Below, one piece after another: positions 25,698 through 37,099 of a stretch of 64,000 bases of DNA. The notes below the pieces were generated by a model. The model was not told the DNA's origin and did not search any database. It saw nothing but the letters and a program-made list of their open reading frames with translations. Position 1 is the first letter of the stretch, and each line of letters opens with the position of its first letter. The translations under genes and the position numbers were made by a program. Source of the DNA: Morinoia aosen. Taxonomy: Eukaryota > Arthropoda > Malacostraca > Amphipoda > Talitridae. The stretch spans positions 12,666,246-12,730,245 of the forward strand of contig JASJYW010000026.1 in assembly GCA_030386875.1 (NCBI GenBank), written 5' to 3'.

Positions 25698-25732
25698 CGT
25701 GTTTTGGGCCATTCCTAGGCCGAATGCGGTGA
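24674..25732 (+). CDS. Gag-like protein, C-terminally truncated, copy 3
   Basis: A 352-codon frame almost identical to the copy-2 frame (Leu instead of Pro at residue 31). It has the same acidic N-terminus, Ser/Thr-rich linker, capsid-like helical region (about residues 75-290) and acidic tail, and the same satellite-encoded last residues and stop. The real gag would continue to a nucleocapsid or protease that is missing here. The frame staying open in two of three copies is compatible with recent amplification and does not by itself show selection. No partner genes lie nearby. It may be a non-functional relic. Confidence 0.6.
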   Translation: MSDYSDYFDSDDEVVRTEPTVTRYGRVSTLRVTSETVVNKMTTPTAATAGPSSSVPSSVNTTQLARDIAANINVPTVGTIMTNAELPIFRGRRRVHDGEFLENKTFSTHIQNLKAYMTLLPDATSDERRKEFLVRSANKNVGDFNSVVTKLVNADLNYSFDQVVQILEDIYVSRGEKSIHALACDLNELQLVKNNALAAQIVNAFSKIRKLTESILNSTSLGWQRHAYFQNCTNQAELKKFVGDSMSYSLALAILGPLLDESFARKIFETQFSTAEELLARLISAVRSQSETKKILAQKVPVRHESEVYVGEVNSELEEVFEEPDHNEVFYGSVGGYRLPVTCFGPFLGRMR

Positions 25733-28700
25733 AAATCACGTCGTTTGTTGTTTCCCGTGGCGACATAGGCGGAAAGTGCATATTTAGCCGATTCCACGGT
25801 CGACAGAGCTAAAATGCGTGTTTTGGGCCATTCCTAGGCCGAATGCGGTGAAAATCACGTCGTTTGCTGTTTCCCGTGGCGACATAGGCGGAAAGTGCAT
25901 ATTTAGCCGATTCCACGGTCGACAGAGCTAAAATGCGTGTTTTGGGCCATTCCTAGGCCGAATGCGGTGAAAATCACGTCGTTTGCTGTTTCCCGTGGCG
26001 ACTTAGGCGGAAAGTGCATATTTAGCCGATTCCACGGTCGACAGAGCTAAAATGCGTGTTTTGGGCCATTCCTAGGCCGAATGCGGTGAAAATCACGTCG
26101 TTTGCTATTTCCCGTGGCGACATAGGCGGAAAGTGCATATTTAGCCGATTCCACGGTCGACAGAGCTAAAATGCGTGTTTCGGGCCATTCCTAGGCCGAA
26201 TGCAGTGAAAATCACGTCGTTTGCTGTTTCCCGTGGCGACATAGGCGGAAAGTGCATATTTAGCCGATTCCACGGTCGACAGAGCTAAAATGCGTGTTTT
26301 GGGCCATTCCTTGGCCGAATGCGGTGAAAATCACGTCGTTTGCTGTTTCCCGTGGCGACATAGGCGGAAAGTGCATATTTAGCCGATTCCACGGTCGACA
26401 GAGCTAAAATGCGTGTTTTGGGCCATTCCTAGGCCGAATGCGGTGAAAATCACGTCGTTTGCTGTTTCCCGTGGCGACATAGGCGGAAAGTGCATATTTA
26501 GCCGATTCCACGGTCGACAGAGCTAAAATGCGTGTTTTGGGCCATTCCTAGGCCGAATGCGGTGAAAATCACGTCGTTTGCTGTTTCACGTGGCGACATA
26601 GGCGGAAAGTGCATATTTAGCCGATTCCACGGTCGACAGAGCTAAAATGCGTGTTTTGGGCCATTCCTAGGCCGAATGCGGTGAAAATCACGTCGTTTGC
26701 TGTTTCCCGTGGCGACATAGGCGGAAAGTGCATATTTAGCCGATTCCACGGTCGACAGAGCTAAATTGCGTGTTTTGGGCCATTCCTAGGCCGAATGCGG
26801 TGAAAATCACGTCGTTTGCTGTTTCCCGTGGCGACATAGGCGGAAAGTGCATATGTAGCCGATTCCACGGTCGACAGAGCTAAAATGCGTGTTTTGGGCC
26901 ATTCCTAGGCCGAATGCGGTGAAAATCACGTCGTTTGCTGTTTCCCGTGGCGACATAGGCGGAAAGTGCATATTTAGCCGATTCCACGGTCGACAGAGCT
27001 ATAATGCGTGTTTTGGGCCATTCCTAGGCCGAATGCGGTGAAAATCACGTCGTTTGCTGTTTCCCGTGGCGACATAGGCGGAAAGTGCATATATAGCCGA
27101 TTCCACGGTCGACAGAGCTAAAATTCGTGTTTTGGGCCATTCCTAGGTAGAATGCGGTGAAAATCACGTCGTTTGCTGTTTCCCGTGGCGACATAGGCGG
27201 AATGTGCATATATAGCCGATTCCACGGTCGACAGAGCTAAAATGCGTGTTTTGGGCCATTCCTAGGCCGAATGCGGTGAAAATCACGTCGTTTGCTGTTT
27301 CCCGTGGCGACATAGGCGGAAAGTGCATATTTAGCCGATTCCACGGTCGACAGAGCTAAAATGCGTGTTTTGGGCCATTCCTAGGCCGAATGCGGTGAAA
27401 ATCACGTCGCTTGCTGTTTCCCGTGGCGACATAGGCGGAAAGTGCATATTTAGCCGATTCCACGGTCGACAGAGCTAAAATGCGTGTTCTGAGCCATTCC
27501 TAGGCCGAATGCGGTTAAAATCACGTCGTTTGCTGTTTCCCGTGGCGACATAGGCGGAAAGTGCATATTTAGCCGATTCCACGGTCGACAGAGCTAAAAT
27601 GCGTGTTTTGGGCCATTCCTAGGCCGAATGCGGTGAAAATCACGTCGTTTGCTGTTTCCCGTGCGACATAGGCGAAAAGTGCATATTTAGCCGATTCCAC
27701 GGTCGACAGAGCTAAAATGCGTGTTTTGGGCCATTCCTAGGCCGAATGCGGTGAAAATCACGTCGTTTGCTGTTTCCCGTGGCGACATAGGCGGAAAGTG
27801 CATATTTAGCCGATTCCACGGTCGACAGAGCCTAAATGCGTGTTTTGGGCCAATCCTAGGCCGAATGCGGTGAAAATCACGTCGTTTGCTGTTTCCCGTG
27901 GCGACATAGGCGGAAAGTGCATATTTAGCCGATTCCACGGTCGACAGAGCTAAAATGCGTGTTTTGGGCCATTCCTAGGCCGAATGCGGTGAAAATCAAG
28001 TCGTTTGCTGTTTCCCGTGGCGACATAGGCGGAAAGTGCATATTTAGCCGATTCCGCGGTCGACAGAGCTAAAATGCGTGTTTTGGGCCATTCCTAGGCC
28101 GAATGCGGTGAAAATCACGTCGTTTGCTGTTTCCCGTGGCGACATAGGCGGAAAGTGCATATTTAGCCGATTCCACGGTCGACAGAGCTAAAATGCGTGT
28201 TTTGGGCCATTCCTAGGCCGAATGCGGTGAAAATCACGTCGTTTGCTGTTTCCCGTGGCGACATAGGCGGAAAGTGCATATTTAGCCGATTCCACGGTCG
28301 ACAGAGCTAAAATGCGTGTTTTGGGCCATTCCTAGGCCGAATGCGGTGAAAATCACGTCGTTTGCTGTTTCCCGTGGCGACATAGGAGGAAAGTGCATAT
28401 TTAGCCGATTCCACGGTCGACAGAGCTAAAATGCGTGTTTTGGGCCATTCCTAGGCCGAATGCGGTGAAAATCACGTCGTTTGCTGTTTCCCGTGGCGAC
28501 ATAGGCGGAAAGTGCATATTTAGCCGATTCCACGGTCGACAGAGCTAAAATGCGTGTTTTGGGCCATTCCAAGGCCGAATGCAGTGAAAATCACGTCGTT
28601 TGCTGTTTCCCGTGGCGACATAGGCGGAATGTGCATATTTAGCCGATTCCACGGTCGACAGAGCTATAATGCGTGTTTTGGGCCATTCCTAGGCCGAATG

Positions 28701-30994
28701 CGGTGAAAATCACGTCGTTTGCTGTTTCCCGTGGCGACATAGGCGGAAAGTGCATATTTAGCCGATTCCACGGTCGACAGAGCTAAAATGCGTGTTTTGG
28801 GCCATTCCTAGGCGGAATGCGGTCAAAATCAAGTCGTTTGCTGTTTCCCGTGGCGACATAGGCGGAAAGTGCATATTTAGCCGATTCCACGGTCGACAGA
28901 GCTAAAATGCGTGTTTTGGGCCATTCCTAGGCCGAATGCGGTGAAAATCACGTCGTTTGCTGTTTCCCGTGGCGACATAGGCGGAAAGTGCATATTTAGC
29001 CGATTCCACAGTCGACAGAGCTAAAATGCGTGTTTTGGGCCATTCCTAGGCCGAATGCGGTGAAAATCACGTCGTTTGCTGTTTCCTGTAGCGACATAGG
29101 CGGAAAGTGCATATTTAGCCGATTCCACGGTCGACAGAGCTAAAATGCGTGTTTTGGGCCATTCCTAGGCCGAATGCGGTGAAAATCACGTCGTTTGCTG
29201 TTTCCGTGGCGACATAGGCGGAAAGTGCATATTTAGCCGATTCCACGGTCGACAGAGCTAAAATGCGTGTTTTGGGCCATTCCTAGGCCGAATGCGGTGA
29301 AAATCACGTCGTTTGCTGTTTCCCGTGGCGACATAGGCGGAAAGTGCATATTTAGCCGATTCCACGGTCGACAGAGCTAAAATGCGTGTTTTGGGCCATT
29401 CCTAGGCCGAATGCGGTGAAAATCACGTCGTTTGCTGTTTCCCGTGGCGACATAGGCGGAAAGTGCATATTTAGCCGATTCCACGGTCGACAGAGCTAAA
29501 ATGCGTGTTTTGGGCCATTCCTAGGCCGAATGCGGTGAAAATCACGTCGTTTGCTGTTTCCCGAGGCGACATAGGCGGAAAGTGCATATTTAGCCGATTC
29601 CACGGTCGACAGAGCTAAAATGCGTGTTTTGGGCCATTCCTGGGCCGAATGCGGTGAAAATCACGTCGTTTGCTGTTTCCCGTGGCGACATAGGCGGAAA
29701 GTGCATATTTAGCCGATTCCACGGTCGACAGAGCTAAAATGCGTGTTTTGGGCCATTCCTAGGCCGAATGCGGTGAAAATCACGTCGTTTGCTGTTTCCC
29801 GTGGCGACATAGGCGAAAAGTGCATATTTAGCCGATTCCACGGTCGACAGAGCTAAAATGCGTGTTTTGGGCCATTCCTAGGCCGAATGCGGTGAAAATC
29901 AAGTCGTTTGCTGTTTCCCGTGGCGACATAGGCGGAAAGTGCATATTTAGCCGATTCCACGGTCGACAGAGCTAAAATGCGTGTTTTGGGCCATTCCTAG
30001 GCCGAATGCGGTGAAAATCACGTCGTTTGCTGTTTCCCGTGGCGACATAGGCGGAAAATGCATATTTAGCCGATTCCACGGTCGACAGAGCTAAAATGCG
30101 TGTTTTGGGCCATTCCTAGGCCGGATGCGGTGAAAATCACGTCGTTTGCTGTTTCCCGTGGCGACATAGGCGGAAAGTGCATATTTAGCCGATTCCACGG
30201 TCGACAGAGCTAAAATGCGTGTTTTGGGCCATTCCTAGGCCGAATGCGGTGAAAATCACGACGTTTGCTGTTTCCCGTGGCGACATAGGCGGAAAGTGCA
30301 TATTTAGCCGATTCCACGGTCGACAGAGCTAAAATGCGTGTTTTGGGCCATTCCTAGGCCGAATGCGGTGAAAATCACGTCGTTTGCTGTTTCCCGTGGC
30401 GACATAGGCGGAAAGTGCATATTTAGCCGATTCCACGGTCGACAGAGCTAAAATGCGTGTTTTGGGCCATTCCTAGGCCGAATGCTGTGAAAATCACGTC
30501 GTTTGCTGTTTCCCGTGGCGACATAGGCGGAAAGTGCATGTTTAGCCGATTCCACGGTCGACAGAGCTAAAATGCATGTTTTGGGCCATTCCTAGGCCGA
30601 ATGCGGTGAAAATCACGTCGTTTGCTGTTTCCCGTGGCGACATAGGCGGAAAGTGCATATTTAGCCGATTCCACGGTCGACAGAGCTAAAATGCGTGTTT
30701 TGGGCCATTCCTAGGCCGAATGCGGTGAAAATCACGTCGTTTGCTGTTTCCCGTGGCGACATAGGCGGAAAGTGCATATTTAGCCGATTCCACGGTCGAC
30801 AGAGCTAAAATGCGTGTTTTGGGCCATTCCTAGGCCGAATGCAGTGAAAATCACGTCGTTTGCTGTTTCCCGTGGCGACATAGGCGGAAAGTGCATATTT
30901 AGCCGATTCCACGGTCGACAGAGCTAAAATGCGTGTTTTGGGCCATTCCTAGACCGAATGCGGTGAAAATCACGTCGTTTGCTGTTTCCCGTGG
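25698..30994 (+). repeat. 119-bp satellite array, block 4 (about 44 monomers), ends at the gap
   Basis: Satellite in the left-hand orientation with the same 119-bp unit. The first monomer has TTGTTGTTT in place of TTGCTGTTT. The last called base lies inside a monomer (after CCCGTGG), so the contig end is arbitrary with respect to the repeat. No insertion was seen. Confidence 0.95.
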
Positions 30995-31494
30995 NNNNNN
31001 NNNNNNNNNNNNNNNNNNNNNNNNNNNNNNNNNNNNNNNNNNNNNNNNNNNNNNNNNNNNNNNNNNNNNNNNNNNNNNNNNNNNNNNNNNNNNNNNNNNN
31101 NNNNNNNNNNNNNNNNNNNNNNNNNNNNNNNNNNNNNNNNNNNNNNNNNNNNNNNNNNNNNNNNNNNNNNNNNNNNNNNNNNNNNNNNNNNNNNNNNNNN
31201 NNNNNNNNNNNNNNNNNNNNNNNNNNNNNNNNNNNNNNNNNNNNNNNNNNNNNNNNNNNNNNNNNNNNNNNNNNNNNNNNNNNNNNNNNNNNNNNNNNNN
31301 NNNNNNNNNNNNNNNNNNNNNNNNNNNNNNNNNNNNNNNNNNNNNNNNNNNNNNNNNNNNNNNNNNNNNNNNNNNNNNNNNNNNNNNNNNNNNNNNNNNN
31401 NNNNNNNNNNNNNNNNNNNNNNNNNNNNNNNNNNNNNNNNNNNNNNNNNNNNNNNNNNNNNNNNNNNNNNNNNNNNNNNNNNNNNNNNNNNNNN
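30995..31494. other. Assembly gap, exactly 500 N
   Basis: A run of exactly 500 undetermined bases. A round number suggests a placeholder between scaffolded contigs and not a measured distance. Satellite orientation is opposite on the two sides. Open frames that would cross this run are meaningless. Confidence 0.98.
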
Positions 31495-31556
31495 CGCCTA
31501 TGTCGCCACGGGAAACAGCAAATGACGTGATTTTCACCGCATTCGGCCTAGGAATG

Positions 31557-34500
31557 GCCAATAACAAGCATTTTAGCTCTGTCGACCGTGGAATCGGCTT
31601 AATATGCACTTTCCGCCTTTGTCGCTACGGGAAACAGCAAACGACGTGATTTTCACCGCATTCGGCCTAGGAATGGCCCAAAACACGCATTTTAGCTCTG
31701 TCGACCGTGTAAACGGCTAAATATGCACTTTCCGCCTATGTCGCCACGGGAAACAGCAAACGACGTGATTTTCACCGCATTCGGCCTAAGAATGGCCCAA
31801 AACACGCATTTTAGCTCTGTCGACCGTGGAATCGGCTAAATATGCACTTTCCGCCTATGTCGCCACGGGAAACAGCAAACGACGTGATTTTCACCGCATT
31901 CGGCCTAGGAATGGCCCAAAACACGCATTTTAGCTCTGTCGACCGTGGAATCGGCTAAATATGCACTTTCCGCCTATGTCGCCACGGGAAACAGCAAACG
32001 ACGTGATTTTCACCGCATTCGGCCTAGGAATGGCCCAAAACACGCATTTTAGCTCTGTCGACCGTGGAAACGGCTAAATATGCACTTCCGCCTATGTCGC
32101 CACGGGAAACAGCAAACGACGTGATTTTCACTGCATTCGGCCTAGGAATGGCCAAAAACACGCATTTTAGCCCTGTCAACCGTGGAATCGGCTAAATTTG
32201 CACTTTCCGCCAATGTCGCCACGGGAAACAGCAAACGACGTGATTTTCACCGCATTCGGCATAGGAATGGCCCAAAACACGCATTTTAGCTCTGTCGACC
32301 GTGGAAACGGCTAAATATGCACTTTCCGCCTATGTCGCCACGGGAAACAGCAAACGACTTGATTTTCACCGCATTCGGCCTAGGAATGGCCCAAAACACG
32401 CATTTTAGCTCTGTCGACCGTGGAATCGGCTAAATATGCACTTTCCGCCTATGTCGCCACGGGAAACAGCAAACGACGTGATTTTCACCGCATTCGGCCT
32501 AGGAATGGCCCAAAACACGCATCTTAGCTCTGTCGACCGTGGAAACGGCTAAATATGCACTTTCCGCCTATGTCGCCACGGGAAACAGCAAACGACGTGA
32601 TTTTCACCGCATTCGGCCTAGGAATGGCCCAAAACACGCATTTTAGCTCTGTCGACCGTGGAATCGGCTAAATATGCACTTTCCGCATATGTCGCCACGG
32701 GAAGCAGCAAACGACGTGATTTTCACCGCATTCGGCCTAGGAATGGCCCAAAACACGCATTTTAGCTCTGTCGACCGTGGAATCGGCTAAATATGCACTT
32801 TCCACCTATGTCGCCACGGGAAACAGCAAACGACGTGATTTTCACCGCATTCGGCCTAGGAATGGCCCAAAACACGCATTTTAGCTCTGTCGACCGTGGA
32901 ATCGGCTAAATATGCACTTTCCGCCTATGTCGCCACGGGAAACAGCAAACGAAGTGATTTTCACCGCATTCGGCCTAGGAATGGCCCAAAACACGCATTT
33001 TAGCTCTGTCGACCGTGGAATCGGCTAAATATGCACTTTCCGCCTATGTCGCCACGGGAAACAGCAAACGACGTGATTTTCACCGCATTCGGCCTAGGAA
33101 TAGCCCAAAGCACGCATTTTAGCTCTGTCGACCGTGGAAACGGCTAAATATGCACTCTCCGCCTATGTCGCCACGGGAAACAGCAAACGACGTGATTTTC
33201 ACCGCATTCGGCCTAGGAATGGCCCAAAACACGCATTTTAGCTCTGTCGACCGTGGAAACGGCTAAATATGCACTTTCCGCTTATGTCGCCACGGGAAAC
33301 AGCAAATGACGTGATTTTCACCGCATTCGGCCTAGGAATGGCCAATAACAAGCATTTTAGCTCTGTCGACCGTGGAATCGGCTAAATATGCACTTTCCGC
33401 CTATGTCGCCACGGGAAACAGCAAACGACGTGATTTTCACCGCATTCGGCCTAGGAATGGCCAAAAACACGCATTTTAGCCCTGTCGACCGTGGAATCGG
33501 CTTAATATGCACTTTCCGCCTATGTCGCTACGGGAAACAGCAAACGACGTGATTTTCACCGCATTCGGCCTAGGAATGGCCCAAAACACGCATTTTAGCT
33601 CTGTCGACCGTGGAAACGGCTAAATATGCACTTTCCGCCTATGTCGCCACGGGAAACAGCAAACGACGTGATTTTTACAGCATTCGGCCTAGGAATGGCC
33701 CAAAACACGCATTTTAGCTCTGTCGACCGTGGAATCGGCTAAATATGCACTTTCCGCCTATGTCGCCACGGGAAACAGCAAACGACGTGATTTTCACCGC
33801 ATTCGGCCTAGGAATGGCCCAAAACACGCATTTTAGCTCTGTCGACCGTGGAATCGGCTAAATATGCACTTTCCGCCTATGTCGCCACGGGAAACAGCAA
33901 ACGACGTGATTTTCACCGCATTCGGCCTAGGAATGGCCCAAAACACGCATTTTAGCTCTGTCGACCGTGGAAACGGCTAAATATGCACTTCCGCCTATGT
34001 CGCCACGGGAAACAGCAAACGACGTGATTTTCACTGCATTCGGCCTAGGAATGGCCCAAAACACGCATTTTAGCTCTGTCGACCGTGGAATCGGCTAAAT
34101 ATGCACTTTCCGCCTATGTCGCCACGGGAAACAGCAAACGACGTGATTTTCACCGCATTCGGCCTAGGAATGGCCCAAAACACGCATTTTAGCTCTGTCG
34201 ACCGTGGAAACGGCTAAATATGCACTTCCGCCTATGTCGCCACGGGAAACAGCAAACGACGTGATTTTCACTGCATTCGGCCTAGGAATGGCCAAAAACA
34301 CGCATTTTAGCCCTGTCAACCGTGGAATCGGCTAAATTTGCACTTTCCGCCAATGTCGCCACGGGAAACAGCAAACGACGTGATTTTCACCGCATTCGGC
34401 ATAGGAATGGCCCAAAACACGTATTTTAGCTCTGTCGACCGTGGAAACGGCTAAATATGCACTTTCCGCCTATGTCGCCACGGGAAACAGCAAACGACTT

Positions 34501-36223
34501 GATTTTCACCGCATTCGGCCTAGGAATGGCCCAAAACACGCATTTTAGCTCTGTCGACCGTGGAATCGGCTAAATATGCACTTTCCGCCTATGTCGCCAC
34601 GGGAAACAGCAAACGACGTGATTTTCACCGCATTCGGCCTAGGAATGGCCCAAAACACGCATCTTAGCTCTGTCGACCGTGGAAACGGCTAAATATGCAC
34701 TTTCCGCCTATGTCGCCACGGGAAACAGCAAACGACGTGATTTTCACCGCATTCGGCCTAGGAATGGCCCAAAACACGCATTTTAGCTCTGTCGACCGTG
34801 GAATCGGCTAAATATGCACTTTCCGCATATGTCGCCACGGGAAACAGCAAACGACGTGATTTTCACCGCATTCGGCCTAGGAATGGCCCAAAACACGCAT
34901 TTTAGCTCTGTCGACCGTGGAATCGGCTAAATATGCACTTTCCACCTATGTCGCCACGGGAAACAGCAAACGACGTGATTTTCACCGCATTCGGCCTAGG
35001 AATGGCCCAAAACACGCATTTTAGCTCTGTCGACCGTGGAATCGGCTAAATATGCACTTTCCGCCTATGTCGCCACGGGAAACAGCAAACGACGTGATTT
35101 TCACCGCATTCGGCCTAGGAATGGCCCAAAACACGCATTTTAGCTCTGTCGACCGTGGAATCGGCTAAATATGCACTTTCCGCCTATGTCGCCACGGGAA
35201 ACAGCAAACGACGTGATTTTCACCGCATTCGGCCTAGGAATAGCCCAAAGCACGCATTTTAGCTCTGTCGACCGTGGAAACGGCTAAATATGCACTCTCC
35301 GCCTATGTCGCCACGGGAAACAGCAAACGACGTGATTTTCACCGCATTCGGCCTAGGAATGGCCCAAAACACGCATTTTAGCTCTGTCGACCGTGGAAAC
35401 GGCTAAATATGCACTTTCCGCCTATGTCGCCACGGGAAACAGCAAATGACGTGATTTTCACCGCATTCGGCCTAGGAATGGCCAATAACAAGCATTTTAG
35501 CTCTGTCGACCGTGGAATCGGCTAAATATGCACTTTCCGCCTATGTCGCCACGGGAAACAGCAAACGACGTGATTTTCACCGCATTCGGCCTAGGAATGG
35601 CCAAAAACACGCATTTTAGCCCTGTCGACCGTGGAATCGGCTTAATATGCACTTTCCGCCTATGTCGCTACGGGAAACAGCAAACGACGTGATTTTCACC
35701 GCATTCGGCCTAGGAATGGCCCAAAACACGCATTTTAGCTCTGTCGACCGTGGAAACGGCTAAATATGCACTTTCCGCCTATGTCGCCACGGGAAACAGC
35801 AAACGACGTGATTTTCACAGCATTCGGCCTAGGAATGGCCCAAAACACGCATTTTAGCTCTGTCGACCGTGGAATCGGCTAAATATGCACTTTCCGCCTA
35901 TGTCGCCACGGGAAACAGCAAACGACGTGATTTTCACCGCATTCGGCCTAGGAATGGCCCAAAACACGCATTTTAGCTCTGTCGACCGTGGAATCGGCTA
36001 AATATGCACTTTCCGCCTATGTCGCCACGGGAAACAGCAAACGACGTGATTTTCACCGCATTCGGCCTAGGAATGGCCCAAAACACGCATTTTAGCTCTG
36101 TCGACCGTGGAAACGGCTAAATATGCACTTCCGCCTATGTCGCCACGGGAAACAGCAAACGACGTGATTTTCACTGCATTCGGCCTAGGAATGGCCAAAA
36201 ACACGCATTTTAGCCCTGTCAAC
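31557..36223 (-). repeat. 15- to 18-monomer higher-order duplications
   Basis: Marker GCCAATAACAAGC occurs at 31557, 33341 and 35481, with spacings 1,784 and 2,140 bp. Marker CCCTGTCAAC occurs at 32171, 34311 and 36214, with spacings 2,140 and 1,903 bp. These fit 15, 18 and 16 monomers minus one or two bases (the 118-bp monomers). The order of other variants between markers is largely conserved, so blocks of ~1.8-2.1 kb were duplicated in tandem with varying register. Confidence 0.85.
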
Positions 36224-37099
36224 CGTGGAATCGGCTAAATTTGCACTTTCCGCCAATGTCGCCACGGGAAACAGCAAACGACGTGATTTTCACCGCATTC
36301 GGCCTAGGAATGGCCCAAAACACGCATTTTAGCTCTGTCGACCGTGGAAACGGCTAAATATGCACTTTCCGCCTATGTCGCCACGGGAAACAGCAAACGA
36401 CTTGATTTTCACCGCATTCGGCCTAGGAATGGCCCAAAACACGCATTTTAGCTCTGTCGACCGTGGAATCGGCTAAATATGCACTTTGCGCCTAGGTCGC
36501 CACGGGAAACAGCAAACGACGTGATTTTCACCGCATTCGGCCTAGGAATGGCCCAAAACACGCATTTTAGCTCTGTCGAACGTGGAATCGGCTAAATATG
36601 CACTTTCCGCCTATGTCGCCACGGGAAACAGCAAACGACGTGATTTTCACCGCATTCGGCCTAGGAATGGCCAAAAACACGCATTTTAGCTCTGTCGACC
36701 GTGGAATCGGCTAAATATGCACTTTCCGCCTATGTCGCCACGGGAAACAGCAAACGACGTGATTTTCACCGCATTCGGCCTAGGAATGGCCCAAAACACG
36801 CATTTTAGCTATGTCGACCGTGGAAACGGCTAAATATGCACTTTCCGCCTATGTTGCCACGGGAAACAGCAAACGACGTGATTTTCACCGCATTCGGCCT
36901 AGGAATGGCCCAAAACACGCATTTTAGCTCTGTCGACCGTGGAATCGGCTAAATATGCACTTTCCGCCTATGTTGCCACGGGAAACAGCAAACGACGTGA
37001 TTTTCACCGCATTCGGCCTAGGAATGGCCAAAAACACGCATTTTAGCCATGTCGACCGTGGAATCGGCTAAATATGCACTTTCCGCCTATGTCGCCACG

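Noticed and set aside
30899..31649. Long open frames of over 180 codons across the gap
   Set aside because: They consist almost entirely of undetermined bases.
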